Shown here in pieces: positions 1-9,094 of a stretch of 64,000 nucleotides of DNA. Origin of the DNA: DATKGW01 sp035510605. Its GTDB lineage: Bacteria; Patescibacteriota; Saccharimonadia; Saccharimonadales; CAIOMD01. The notes under the pieces were generated by a model, which was not told the origin of the DNA, ran no database searches, and saw only the letters and a list, made by a program, of their open reading frames with translations. Every line of letters starts with the position of its first letter. Position 1 is the first letter of the stretch. Location: NCBI GenBank assembly GCA_035510605.1, contig DATKGW010000012.1, positions 67,105 to 131,104 on the forward strand, in the 5' to 3' direction. The translations under genes were made by a program, and so were the position numbers.

Positions 1-540
1 CTTGTCATCAACATCCACGATGCCATATTTTTTAGTATCTTCCGGCTTGACTTCTATCAAAGATATTACCGAAGCTTCGGTTTTTTCATAAACTTCTAAT
101 AATTGCTTGGCATGCGGTATTTCGCTTCTAAAAAAGTCATCAGCAAAAAACATGTAAAAAGGTTCATCCTTAGCCAGCAAATGAGAAGCGTTTTTTAGTG
201 GCAAAGCATTACCTTTAGGTTCACCTTTTTGGCGAATATAAATAAAGTTGGCCATTTCGGCGATAGCCTTTATTTGTTCCGCCAATTCTTTTTTGCCGCG
301 TGATATTAGTTCATTTTCCAACTCATCACTACGATCAAAGTGGTCTTCGATGGCTCTTTTGGTGCTGCCGGTTACAATGATAATATCGGTTACGCCGGAT
401 GCGACCAATTGCTCAACTACAATTTGAATAACCGGCCGATCAATTATTGGCAGCATTTCTTTAGGCATGGCTTTGGATTGCGGCAAAAAACGGGTACCAA
501 GACCGGCTGCCGCAATAACCGCTTTTGTCGGTTTTTTCAC
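1..540 (-). CDS. galU: UTP-glucose-1-phosphate uridylyltransferase, C-terminal part missing
   Basis: Makes UDP-glucose from UTP and glucose 1-phosphate, for cell-envelope sugars. The first 180 residues are present and the rest lies beyond the window edge. The N-terminus carries the nucleotidyltransferase signature GLGTRFLP, followed by QSKAMPKEMLP, and then a FADD motif near residue 150, as in the GalU family. The start is GTG at 540, which overlaps the gatB TGA stop by 4 bases (GTGA). This implies translational coupling as the last seen gene of the gatC-gatA-gatB operon. Family assignment is firm; the missing end cannot be judged. Confidence 0.93.
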   Translation of the reverse strand, partial: MKKPTKAVIAAAGLGTRFLPQSKAMPKEMLPIIDRPVIQIVVEQLVASGVTDIIIVTGSTKRAIEDHFDRSDELENELISRGKKELAEQIKAIAEMANFIYIRQKGEPKGNALPLKNASHLLAKDEPFYMFFADDFFRSEIPHAKQLLEVYEKTEASVISLIEVKPEDTKKYGIVDVDDK

Positions 541-2000
541 TGGTTAACTCCGAGTTGTTTTTTAATAAGATTTTCTACAATTTTAGGGTTAGCCCGGCCA
601 CCGCTATTTTTCATAACCTGACCGACTAGAAAACCTATGGCTTTAGTCTGACCTTGGCGGACATCATCAGCCGCTTTTTGGTTTTCGCCTAAAACCTGCT
701 CGATAATTAAAGCCAATTCGCCTTCGTCCGAAACCTGTAGAAAACCCAACTCCACAGCTACTTTTCTGGGGTCCGTATTTTTATTAACCACTATACTAAG
801 CACCGCTTTGGCAGCGCTGGAACTTAAATCACCGCCGTCAACCATAGCTGCTAGTTCAATTAAGTAGTCGAGCGATTGTTTAACTTGGGGCCAAGTTATA
901 GCCCCGGTAACACTCAAGCGCTGTAACTCACCCAAACACCAATTAGCAATCGTTCGGGTGGTTTTCAGGTCGTGGGCTTCTGTAAGATAACGGATTATCT
1001 CAGCTAAAATCGGTTCTTCCAATATTGTGTCAATCTGGGCTGAATCCAACCCTATTGAGCCAAACCTTTCCCGCAGCGCCATCGGCAATAATGGCATCTC
1101 TTCGGCGGCTTTCGCGATCATAGCCTTGGTGATGTTAATCGGTGGAATGTCCGGATCGGGGAAATAGCGGTAGTCGTGGGCTTCTTCTTTACTACGCTGG
1201 CTGGTAGTTTTTTGTTTGGCCGCATCCCAGCCACGCGTTTCCTGCTTAATGTTTTTACCTTTTTCGAGCATCGCAATCTGGCGTTTTATCTCAAAATCCA
1301 CCGCCTTTTCGACACTTCTAAAACTGTTTAAGTTTTTAGTCTCAGAGCGGGTACCTAACTTTTTGAGATCAGAGCTAACACTGACATTAACATCAAAACG
1401 CATATTGCCATGGTATAAATCGACATCCGACACAGCGGCATATTTCATGATCAAGTACAGTTCATGGGCAAAAGCCCGGGCTTCGGCAGCGCTGTGGATA
1501 TCCGGCTCAGACACGATTTCTAAAAGCGGCGTGCCCGTCCGGTTAAAATCCACCAACGAATAATCGCCACCAGCCGGATGGGTAGTTTTGCCGGCATCTT
1601 CTTCGAGATGGGCTCTGGTAATCCGTACCTTCGTGACAGAACCATCATCCATAAGTATTTCTACTACGCCCTTACCAACAATCGGGCGGTCATACTGGGA
1701 AATTTGATAACCTTTAGGCAGATCAGGGTAAAAATAATGTTTGCGATCAAAATGGCTGATTTCAGCAATCTCAGCCCTAAGCGCCAAGCCTGCCCGGATT
1801 GTTAGATTTACAGCCTCGGCATTAAGCACCGGTAACGTACCTGGCATACCAACACAAAGCGGACTGATTAAACTGTTCGGTTTGGCTGATCGAGCATCAT
1901 TATCAACGGCAGCAAACAACTTGGTTCGCGTATTCAGCTGCACATGGCATTCGATACCAACAGTTGGATAATATTTTCCGGCAATCAGATATTTATCCAC
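537..2000 (-). CDS. gatB: Asp-tRNA(Asn)/Glu-tRNA(Gln) amidotransferase subunit B
   Basis: The tRNA-binding and kinase subunit of GatCAB, which phosphorylates the misacylated Glu or Asp on tRNA and receives ammonia from GatA. The 487-residue product is near the usual GatB length. GIECHVQL lies near residue 16, the YFPDPDIPPI motif is mid-protein, and the C-terminal YqeY-like helical tail (GFLVGQVMKNSGGRANP) is intact. It follows the small HEPN-like gene by one base and overlaps galU by 4 bases. Presence of GatCAB implies that the cell makes Gln-tRNA, and perhaps Asn-tRNA, indirectly; no synthetase for either is visible in this window. Confidence 0.97.
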   Translation of the reverse strand: MDKYLIAGKYYPTVGIECHVQLNTRTKLFAAVDNDARSAKPNSLISPLCVGMPGTLPVLNAEAVNLTIRAGLALRAEIAEISHFDRKHYFYPDLPKGYQISQYDRPIVGKGVVEILMDDGSVTKVRITRAHLEEDAGKTTHPAGGDYSLVDFNRTGTPLLEIVSEPDIHSAAEARAFAHELYLIMKYAAVSDVDLYHGNMRFDVNVSVSSDLKKLGTRSETKNLNSFRSVEKAVDFEIKRQIAMLEKGKNIKQETRGWDAAKQKTTSQRSKEEAHDYRYFPDPDIPPINITKAMIAKAAEEMPLLPMALRERFGSIGLDSAQIDTILEEPILAEIIRYLTEAHDLKTTRTIANWCLGELQRLSVTGAITWPQVKQSLDYLIELAAMVDGGDLSSSAAKAVLSIVVNKNTDPRKVAVELGFLQVSDEGELALIIEQVLGENQKAADDVRQGQTKAIGFLVGQVMKNSGGRANPKIVENLIKKQLGVNQ

Positions 2001-2001
2001 T

Positions 2002-2409
2002 TTAAAATACTCCTAAATCCTTAAAAGCCTTACGATAGTGCTCTAAAGCCAGTTTGACCTCTTTCTCCGAAGGCTCAAACAGTGATTCGTGAACTAATTT
2101 ATTGCGTAATTTATGAGCTGCCCATACCCTATCCCTATCCTTAAGATGATTTTTGGCTGACACCAGCCGTTCGGCCATCGTTTCGCCATGATAGCCAGAA
2201 CCCTTTAGAGCTTCATCCAATAACTTATCGGCTTTGATTAAGCACATTGGACGGGTTTTATAATCTTTTTGAAGAGCAATTATATCAGCCCATTCATTCT
2301 TAAAATATTGCTTATCGATACATTTTGGTTTAGCGCGGCCAATTAGGCTGATAAGTACTAATAGAACTACAGCGGCAACAATTATTAATATGACGGCTGT
2401 CGTGCTCAT
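2002..2409 (-). CDS. Membrane-anchored HEPN-like small protein of unknown function
   Basis: 135 residues. Residues 5-24 form one strongly hydrophobic helix; the rest is charged and helical, presumably cytoplasmic. Near the end is LRNKLVHES, with R102, N103 and H107. This matches the RNxxxH pattern (R-x4-6-H) of HEPN-fold proteins, many of which are RNases or nucleotide-binding helical bundles. The gene starts inside the gatA stop (4-base overlap) and ends one base before gatB, so it is co-translated with the amidotransferase. I do not recognise a named family. HEPN membership is an inference from the motif and helical character. Confidence 0.7.
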   Translation of the reverse strand: MSTTAVILIIVAAVVLLVLISLIGRAKPKCIDKQYFKNEWADIIALQKDYKTRPMCLIKADKLLDEALKGSGYHGETMAERLVSAKNHLKDRDRVWAAHKLRNKLVHESLFEPSEKEVKLALEHYRKAFKDLGVF

Positions 2410-3827
2410 TTAGAAACCTCCTGAAAACACTTTGCTATTGCCATTAGTGGCCTATCGGCTCTTTGCGGGGCCATTAGCTGCAACCCAACCGGCATGCCGT
2501 TAACTTCGCCGGCCGGTACGCTTATTGCCGGAATACCTGTAAGATTAGCTGCAACAGTCATAATGTCTGCCAAATACATCTTTAACGGGTCACCCACGTT
2601 TTCACCCAACTTAAATGCTGTGGTTGGAGCCGTCGGACCTACTAAGAAATCAACATCTTTAAAGACACCATTAAATTCATTTATTAGTTTAGTGCGCACG
2701 GTTTGAGCTCTTTTGTAGTAGGCATCGTAGTAACCACTACTAAGCACATAAGTACCAATCATAATTCGGCGCTTGTTTTCGGCTTCAAAACCTAGTTCAC
2801 GAGCTTTTTCGTAACTCTCATCCAGATCTTTGGCATCTTTTATTGCCAATCCGTATCGTTGGCCGTCATAACGACTTAAGTTGCTGCTAACCTCTGCCGG
2901 CACGATAATGTAGTAGCAAGCCAGAGCCAAATCTATCGATGGTAAACTGACCTCTTTTATTTCGGCGCCGGCTTTTTGCAATTTTTTGATAGAAGTTTCT
3001 ACGATTGCCCTAACATTTTTATCAAGTCCTTTGCTAAAATACTCTTTTACGATTCCGATTTTTTTGCCTTTAACGTCTTTGGTAAAGTCCGAATAATCGG
3101 CCTTATCACGCTCAATTGTTGTGCCGTCAAATTTATCACGCCCGCTCATAACTTCTAACACTAATGCGGCATCTTCTACCGTTTTTGCCAATGGCCCGAT
3201 TACGTCGGTAGAACTGGCCATAGCTACAACGCCATAGCGCGAAACAAGGCCATAGGTCGGTTTATACCCAACAACACCGCAGTAGCTGGCCGGCAAACGG
3301 ATAGAACCGCCAGTATCGGTACCAAGCGCAAAAGGTGCTAATTCCAACGCTACAGAGGCGCCTGACCCACCGGATGAGCCGCCTGGCACTCGTGTTTTAT
3401 CATGCGGGTTCAGCGTTGGGCCAAAGGCACTGTTTTCGGTACTGCTACCATGGGCAAAAGCATCCAAGTTAGCCTTGGCGACAACAATCGCACCCTCGGC
3501 TTCCAGTTTCTCTATAGCCGTTGATTGATAGGGAGCATCAAACGGCTCCAAAATATGGCTGGCAGCCGTAGTCTTGCCGCCAAACGTTAAAAAGTTATCT
3601 TTAGCAATAAAGGGAATACCGGCCAAACGGCCGACTTTTTGGCCCCTCTTTACCTTTTCATCAATTTCTTTGGCACGCTTGCGAGCCCGCTCCGCCGTAA
3701 CAGATAAAATCGCATGAAATACTGATTTTTCATCTATTAATTTAAGCGATTTCTCAACTAACTCTTGCGCAGTCAGCTGCCCGGCTTGGACTTTTTCGGC
3801 TAGTCCGGCAATTGGTTCCCAGCTCAT
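2406..3827 (-). CDS. gatA: Asp-tRNA(Asn)/Glu-tRNA(Gln) amidotransferase subunit A
   Basis: Glutaminase subunit of GatCAB, an amidase-signature enzyme that frees ammonia from glutamine for transfer in GatB. The 473-residue protein has the glycine/serine-rich amidase signature GGSSGGSGASVA followed by GTDTGGSIRLPAS, which supply the Ser-cisSer-Lys catalytic triad together with an upstream lysine in the AKDN segment. Length is normal. It overlaps gatC by 4 bases upstream and the small membrane protein by 4 bases downstream, so the four genes are tightly coupled. Confidence 0.97.
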   Translation of the reverse strand: MSWEPIAGLAEKVQAGQLTAQELVEKSLKLIDEKSVFHAILSVTAERARKRAKEIDEKVKRGQKVGRLAGIPFIAKDNFLTFGGKTTAASHILEPFDAPYQSTAIEKLEAEGAIVVAKANLDAFAHGSSTENSAFGPTLNPHDKTRVPGGSSGGSGASVALELAPFALGTDTGGSIRLPASYCGVVGYKPTYGLVSRYGVVAMASSTDVIGPLAKTVEDAALVLEVMSGRDKFDGTTIERDKADYSDFTKDVKGKKIGIVKEYFSKGLDKNVRAIVETSIKKLQKAGAEIKEVSLPSIDLALACYYIIVPAEVSSNLSRYDGQRYGLAIKDAKDLDESYEKARELGFEAENKRRIMIGTYVLSSGYYDAYYKRAQTVRTKLINEFNGVFKDVDFLVGPTAPTTAFKLGENVGDPLKMYLADIMTVAANLTGIPAISVPAGEVNGMPVGLQLMAPQRADRPLMAIAKCFQEVSK

Positions 3828-4117
3828 TCGATAATCCTTTTTACTTTAAACTGATGAGCCTCAACGGCAGGCGCATTTTTAAGCAGGTCATCCGGGCTGG
3901 CTCCATAATCTATTACTTCATCCGGTCTGACAACATTCATTAAACCGGTAACCTGACTGGTTGGCTCCAAACCTTTAATGTCTACTTTTTGTAGAATCTC
4001 GACATAATTCAAAATAGCGCTCAAATCGTTTTGATAGAGCTCAACCTCTTTATCTGTTAGTCTTAGCCGGCACAAGCGGGCGAGCTTGCGTACATCCGCG
4101 CTACTCAGTTTTGTCAT
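3824..4117 (-). CDS. gatC: Asp-tRNA(Asn)/Glu-tRNA(Gln) amidotransferase subunit C
   Basis: Small 97-residue subunit that wraps the GatA-GatB interface and stabilises the complex. The typical GatC features are present: VRKLARLCRLRLTDKE near the N-terminus, then YVEILQKVDIKGLEPTSQV and a VRPDE segment. It is the first gene of the operon. The start ATG at 4117 has no Shine-Dalgarno sequence; instead a TATACT hexamer lies 8 bases upstream, suggesting a leaderless mRNA. Confidence 0.95.
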   Translation of the reverse strand: MTKLSSADVRKLARLCRLRLTDKEVELYQNDLSAILNYVEILQKVDIKGLEPTSQVTGLMNVVRPDEVIDYGASPDDLLKNAPAVEAHQFKVKRIIE

Positions 4118-4125
4118 TGTTTTTA

Positions 4126-4131
4126 AGTATA
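4126..4131 (-). promoter_or_regulatory. -10 element of the gat operon (likely leaderless)
   Basis: TATACT on the minus strand ends 8 bases before the gatC ATG. A TTGTCG about 18 bases further upstream could serve as -35. With normal initiation 6-8 bases after the -10, the transcript would begin at or next to the start codon. Confidence 0.6.
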
Positions 4132-4170
4132 CCTCTTGAATTACAACTTCGACAAGCCAGCCTCAAAAAA

Positions 4171-6144
4171 CTATATTTTGGATTTGATGTCAGCAATCAG
4201 ATCGCGAAGATCGGCGGCTTTTTCGAACTCCAGGTTGGCGGCGGCCAGTTCCATTTGGGCGCTTAAATCTTTAATAACCGTGGCGTATTCGTCTTTTGGT
4301 ATCTTATCGAGGTTGAGCCGGGCGTTTTTAGCCTCTTTGCTCTCGGCACCGACTTCTGCCCGCAATGAATCACCTATCAACTTGGTTATACCGGCAGGCG
4401 TGATTTTATGCTTGATATTGTAGGCTTCTTGAATTCCGCGGCGGCGATTTGTTTCATCAATTGCCCGCTTCATACTGCCGGTTTCATGATCGGCATACAT
4501 TATTACGCGGCCGTCAATATGTCGGGCTGCCCGGCCGATGGTTTGCACCAGTGCCGGCTCGCTGCGCAAAAAGCCTTCTTTATCGGCATCCAAAATAGCT
4601 ACAAGACTAACCTCCGGCAAATCCAATCCTTCGCGCAACAGGTTAATTCCTACCAAAACGTCATATATGCCAAGCCGCAAATCTCTTAAAATATCAGTTC
4701 TATCAAGCGTATCGACATCACTGTGCAGGTATTGAACTTTTATATTCAGTTCTTCTAGATATTCGGTTAGATCTTCGGCCATTCGTTTGGTTAGGGTTGT
4801 GACCAACACACGCTGGTGTTTTTCGACTCTGTCGCGGATTTCGGCGATTAAATCATCAATCTGGCCGTCAATCGGCCTAACTTCCACTTTAGGGTCAAGC
4901 AACCCGGTCGGGCGGATAACCTGTTCAATCGGCTTTGGCGATCGGCTTAGCTCATATTCTGACGGCGTAGCCGACATATAAACAACCTGGTTCACATGTC
5001 TTTCGAACTCACTAAAATTAAGCGGCCGGTTATCCAGCGCGCTAGGCAAACGAAAGCCGTATTCTACCAAAACTTCTTTGCGGGCTCGGTCACCGTTGTA
5101 CATACCACGGACTTGCGGAATTGTCATATGGCTCTCATCTATCATCATCAAGTAATCATCCGGAAAATAATCCAGTAGTGTGGCCGGTTGCTCGCCGGCT
5201 TCGCGGTTGGTTAAATAGCGGCTGTAATTTTCTATTCCTTTAACAAAGCCGGTTTCGGCCATCATTTCCAAGTCAAATTTCGTCCTCTGAGCTAATCTTT
5301 CGGCCTCTAGCAGCAAACCTTTGGATTTAAAAAACTTCAGCCGTTGTTCTAATTCTTGCTCAATTTTACCCAAGGCCTGTTGCAGCTTTTCGTTTGGAGT
5401 AACAAAGTGGCTGCCAGGGAAAATCGTAACCTGGTTTAATTTGGCTTCGATTTCACCGGTTAAGGGGTTAATGCGGGTGATCCGTTCTACCTCGTCACCA
5501 TCAAATTCAATTCGATAAGCAGTCTCCTCGCCAGCCGGGCAAACATCAACTACATCGCCTTTAACCCTAAAGTTGCCTCGGCTAAAAGCCATATCATTGC
5601 GATGATACTGGATATCTGTTAATCGGCGGATAAATTTATCCCTTAAACTTCTGGTACCGGCTTTTACTGTCACTGCCATCGAACCATAATCTTCTACCGA
5701 ACCAATGCCGTAAATGCAACTAACACTGGCGACAATCAAAACATCTTTGCGGGTTAATAAAGAATCGGTGGCGGCGTGGCGAAGACGGTCAATTTCTTCG
5801 TTTATGGCACTGTCTTTTTCTATATATGTGTCACTGCGGGCAATATAAGCTTCCGGCTGATAGTAATCAAAATAACTGACAAAATAGTGGACGGCGTTAT
5901 CAGGGAAATAATTCTTAAATTCATTGTAAAGCTGGGCTGCCAGCGTTTTGTTATGAGCTAGTACCAGAGTCGGCTTTTGGATTTCGTTAACCACATTGGC
6001 CATGGTAAAAGTCTTGCCGCTACCGGTAACACCTAATAAGACTTGGTTTTTTTCTCCAGCATTTAACCCGGCGACCAAGGCATCAATAGCGTCTGGCTGG
6101 TCACCAGTCGGCTTGTACTCTGTATGTAACTTAAATTTTGTCAC
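4171..6144 (-). CDS. uvrB: Excinuclease ABC subunit B
   Basis: The damage-verifying helicase-like subunit of nucleotide excision repair; it receives the lesion from UvrA and recruits UvrC. 657 residues, the usual size. Walker A GVTGSGKT is at residues 38-45, the tyrosine-rich beta-hairpin region follows ([13 protein letters not shown]), then the DESH box (MMIDESH), helicase motifs V and VI ([18 protein letters not shown]), and a C-terminal UVR domain that contacts UvrC. The start is GTG, chosen because it gives [16 protein letters not shown]; a TATACT lies 6 bases before it. uvrA and uvrC are not in this window. Confidence 0.97.
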   Translation of the reverse strand: MTKFKLHTEYKPTGDQPDAIDALVAGLNAGEKNQVLLGVTGSGKTFTMANVVNEIQKPTLVLAHNKTLAAQLYNEFKNYFPDNAVHYFVSYFDYYQPEAYIARSDTYIEKDSAINEEIDRLRHAATDSLLTRKDVLIVASVSCIYGIGSVEDYGSMAVTVKAGTRSLRDKFIRRLTDIQYHRNDMAFSRGNFRVKGDVVDVCPAGEETAYRIEFDGDEVERITRINPLTGEIEAKLNQVTIFPGSHFVTPNEKLQQALGKIEQELEQRLKFFKSKGLLLEAERLAQRTKFDLEMMAETGFVKGIENYSRYLTNREAGEQPATLLDYFPDDYLMMIDESHMTIPQVRGMYNGDRARKEVLVEYGFRLPSALDNRPLNFSEFERHVNQVVYMSATPSEYELSRSPKPIEQVIRPTGLLDPKVEVRPIDGQIDDLIAEIRDRVEKHQRVLVTTLTKRMAEDLTEYLEELNIKVQYLHSDVDTLDRTDILRDLRLGIYDVLVGINLLREGLDLPEVSLVAILDADKEGFLRSEPALVQTIGRAARHIDGRVIMYADHETGSMKRAIDETNRRRGIQEAYNIKHKITPAGITKLIGDSLRAEVGAESKEAKNARLNLDKIPKDEYATVIKDLSAQMELAAANLEFEKAADLRDLIADIKSKI

Positions 6145-6150
6145 TTTAAT

Positions 6151-6156
6151 AGTATA
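6151..6156 (-). promoter_or_regulatory. -10 element of uvrB (likely leaderless)
   Basis: TATACT on the minus strand, 6 bases upstream of the GTG start of uvrB. No purine-rich ribosome binding site lies between them. No LexA-like palindrome is evident in the 58-base gap. Confidence 0.6.
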
Positions 6157-6202
6157 GAGTAAGTTTCATCTCTTGGGACGTAAAAATTTTACAAATACAG
6201 AT

Positions 6203-6811
6203 TTAGCCGGCACGCATAGGCGGATCGGTAACGAACCATTGGTTAGCTAGAGCTGTAGTGTCAATACCTTTATTATGCTCATCCAGCATCTTAATAATCT
6301 CGGTTATTAAGCGCTCCGGATTATCATCAAAAACAATCATATGTTTGTGGTTTCGGCCCAGTTTATCTATCAGTTCCGGAATTTCATCGGCCGCACCGCC
6401 GCTACCAGTTAGTACACCGCAGGGCATATTGGATTCCAGGGCAGTAGAAAATTCATGCAAACTGCCGAACCGGCCGCCAACCGTCACCAACGCATCACTG
6501 GATTGGACTAAATAAACATCTCGGCCGACATAATTTAGCCCCGTAAAATTAATATAGTCGTACATACCAATCGGTAAACGATATTTATGAACATGCTCAA
6601 GTAAGCTAGAGGCTGGAGAAAACCCAATGCTCATACCTCCGGCAAGGTGAGCCGCACGGGCAGCAAAAAAGGGCAAACCAACCGTGGCACCGGTCGTTAA
6701 AATATTCTTTGATTTGGCAACGGCCACGCCTAATCGCTCAGCCAGTTCGTGGTCTCTTTTAACCGTTTCACCACCTGCAGCCCCGGAAACACATATCGAA
6801 TATTTCATCAA
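6203..6811 (-). CDS. LOG-family-like (Rossmann) protein
   Basis: 202 residues. The N-terminal SICVSGAAGG and TTGATVGLPFFAARAAHLAGG fit the Rossmann fold of the LOG/TIGR00725 group (nucleoside monophosphate phosphoribohydrolase-like, often misnamed lysine decarboxylase). VGGRFGSLHEFSTALE corresponds to the family PGGxGTxxE motif; the glutamate is kept but the Pro is replaced by Val and there is an extra residue. Substrate cannot be told. The start overlaps the stop of the upstream 419-residue gene by 4 bases, so the two are probably co-translated. Confidence 0.7.
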   Translation of the reverse strand: MMKYSICVSGAAGGETVKRDHELAERLGVAVAKSKNILTTGATVGLPFFAARAAHLAGGMSIGFSPASSLLEHVHKYRLPIGMYDYINFTGLNYVGRDVYLVQSSDALVTVGGRFGSLHEFSTALESNMPCGVLTGSGGAADEIPELIDKLGRNHKHMIVFDDNPERLITEIIKMLDEHNKGIDTTALANQWFVTDPPMRAG

Positions 6812-8067
6812 AATCCCCGAGAATGTATATTTGTTTGAATGGTTTCGGGTGCGATCATATCATTATCAAGCTGCTTCAATACTTGCTGCTCCAAAGTTTT
6901 TTCGCCCATGTAACGCTCAAAAAGTTCGTTCCAAAGGCTTTCGCGAAAATGAAAGTAAACCCTATCTTTAAACTCCAGGTTATTACAATAATTGGTCGCT
7001 ATATCCATTAAATTAAGGCTGACCGGCTTACCCTCGCTCATCACACCGACATAATCCAAATCGCGCCACCAGTTAAGGCTATTGTCTATCTTAAAAAGCA
7101 TGTTTTCGGCCTTACGCCAATGCAGATCCTCCGGCTGGACATGCGGTTCAAACACTTCCGGGTGGTTTTCGCTCTTAAGTTTGCCAAAATAACGGTTAAT
7201 GATTCGCCAGTGGATTTTTTGCCCGGCCATAACGGCTGCTTCGGCTCGGTCGGCGTTAAGAGTATTTACCACCAGCTTGCCAAAATCCGGCCTGACTTGC
7301 TGCAACTTAAAGTAAGTGCTGTAAAGCCTGATTTCGTTTATGTAATGAAAAATAAGCAGCATATCAAAAATAGTGACCCCCGGAATCCTCTCTTGTGGGG
7401 TAGGTAAAATGATGATTGCACCAAGCTCCTTCAGGTGGGTCAGATTGTGCTTTTTCTTGGCAATAAAACCGGCAGTGGCATCACCCCAGCGGTTTTTTGG
7501 CATAATGACGATTTCTATGTCACGGCTTTCAAAATCTGATGGTTTTAGAGTTTTATAAGTATCGTTAAACTCTTTAAGCCACATCGGGTTTTCTACAAAT
7601 CTCAGTGCCCCGTAAATTTCAAATATATTCTCGTTTTTTAGCATGCTGTCGATGCTTTTATAGTTTAGCCGTTTCATGATGTTTGGTGGTGGTAATTTGC
7701 GCAAAAATTCTTTGGCCACGCTCTTTTTTAGCACCCAACACTTGTGGTTAATTTTGGCTTTTTCGGCTACTTTTTTAATTAGCGGCATGATAGTATCTAC
7801 ATCTTGGCTATCTGTTACGCCAATCATCTTACAAAAACTTTCATCATCTTTCTTTAACCGGCTAAGTAAAGCATGGTACAGCTCTTTGCCTGTTGTGTCG
7901 TTTACATCAAGTCCCAAATCTCGTGTTTTAAGCTGTATAAGGCCAATAATCTCAGCAGTCAAACGGACATCAATCCCCTGCTTGCCTGTTACATCCTCCA
8001 GTTGTTTTACGCTTAAACTAAACAATGGTTCATTGGCGCCCAAAAGTTCAGATATAATTCGTGACAT
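6808..8067 (-). CDS. Unrecognised 419-residue soluble protein
   Basis: I do not recognise this protein. It has no signal peptide or membrane segment, and is rich in charged residues with a hydrophobic core pattern, so it looks cytoplasmic. The first 95 residues look like a separate helical domain (LSVKQLEDVTGKQGIDVRLT). The central part contains VIMPKNRWGDATAGF and IIILPTPQERIPGV, which could be a nucleotide- or sugar-related alpha/beta domain. It sits upstream of, and overlaps by 4 bases, the LOG-like gene, suggesting a two-gene unit. Its start has neither a good ribosome site nor a clear -10 hexamer close by. Confidence 0.8.
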   Translation of the reverse strand: MSRIISELLGANEPLFSLSVKQLEDVTGKQGIDVRLTAEIIGLIQLKTRDLGLDVNDTTGKELYHALLSRLKKDDESFCKMIGVTDSQDVDTIMPLIKKVAEKAKINHKCWVLKKSVAKEFLRKLPPPNIMKRLNYKSIDSMLKNENIFEIYGALRFVENPMWLKEFNDTYKTLKPSDFESRDIEIVIMPKNRWGDATAGFIAKKKHNLTHLKELGAIIILPTPQERIPGVTIFDMLLIFHYINEIRLYSTYFKLQQVRPDFGKLVVNTLNADRAEAAVMAGQKIHWRIINRYFGKLKSENHPEVFEPHVQPEDLHWRKAENMLFKIDNSLNWWRDLDYVGVMSEGKPVSLNLMDIATNYCNNLEFKDRVYFHFRESLWNELFERYMGEKTLEQQVLKQLDNDMIAPETIQTNIHSRGF

Positions 8068-8112
8068 ATTTGCTATTACTCTTTGCTTTTATCTTAGCAT
8101 AAGAACTATAAG

Positions 8113-9093
8113 TTATAACTCTTTTACATCTAAGGGCATGTTGTGGATAGCAGCGTCATGAGGTAAAATGCCGGCTTTGGCGCCAACTTTGGTAACAACA
8201 CTGGTGGAATTGGCACTGGCAAAAGTAACGGCTCGCTCTAAACTCTCCCCGGCGGCGATTACGGCGGTAAAACCACTGCAAAAAGCATCACCCGCCCCTG
8301 TCCGATCAGTCACCGGCACTTCTTCGTACATGCCGGCCGCAATAATATGCTGCCTGTCCACCGCTATAGCACCATGAGGACCATCGGTAATAACAACATA
8401 ATTAACCTCTTTATTAGCTAATCGGGCTAATTCCTCTAAAGATTGGCTCCGGTATAGCATGGCGGCTTCCTCTTTATTTAAAGATAAAATTGTAACATCT
8501 GGCATTAGACTTTTTAGTTTTTCGGGTTGTTTTAGTTCATCTTTGCCGGGGTTCATGGCAATTTTTATGTTATGAGCCTTGGCATAGGCAAATATAACAG
8601 CTAAAGTTTCAAAATTACCAGCCATGGAGGTTAGATAAATCCAGTCGGTTTCTACATCGTTAAAATCTACTTCTTGAATATCAATATGGGAGCTCGCCCC
8701 GCGGAAAGTTAAAATGGTTCGCTCGCCGTTTGGTGCCAATAGCAGGCACGAATAGCCGGTATTTATATCTTTTAAATTAGTTACCAGACTGGTGTCTACA
8801 CCGTCTAGATGCAAATCGTCCAAGATGGCTTTGCCGGCGATATCGTTACCGATTTTGCCCATAAACATGCTATGCAAACCGTGGCGGGCAAATGTCACCG
8901 CCCCATTGGTGGCACCCCCACCGGTGCTAAAAACAACTCCTTCGATATCGTTTTTGGAGCCAAGCTGGAATTCTTCTACCTCTTCGCTGTGTTCTTTTTT
9001 AGGAGTAAAAATCTTGCCCTGCAAAAACACATCTTGCACAGCAGCACCGATAGATAAAATCTTTATTTCTTCACGGTGCTTGGGTGTTCCCAT
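8113..9093 (-). CDS. PfkB-family carbohydrate kinase
   Basis: A ribokinase-fold sugar kinase of 326 residues. The substrate-side motif GGGATNGAV is at residues 58-66 and the anion-hole/catalytic motif DRTGAGDAF is near residue 263, with the catalytic base Asp269. The substrate could be ribose, fructose, fructose 6-phosphate or a nucleoside; sequence alone does not decide. It is the last gene of the rpe-transketolase-aldolase run, one base after the aldolase stop. A phosphofructokinase-like or pentose-kinase role feeding that operon is therefore plausible (inference). Confidence 0.88.
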   Translation of the reverse strand: MGTPKHREEIKILSIGAAVQDVFLQGKIFTPKKEHSEEVEEFQLGSKNDIEGVVFSTGGGATNGAVTFARHGLHSMFMGKIGNDIAGKAILDDLHLDGVDTSLVTNLKDINTGYSCLLLAPNGERTILTFRGASSHIDIQEVDFNDVETDWIYLTSMAGNFETLAVIFAYAKAHNIKIAMNPGKDELKQPEKLKSLMPDVTILSLNKEEAAMLYRSQSLEELARLANKEVNYVVITDGPHGAIAVDRQHIIAAGMYEEVPVTDRTGAGDAFCSGFTAVIAAGESLERAVTFASANSTSVVTKVGAKAGILPHDAAIHNMPLDVKEL

Positions 9094-9094
9094 T

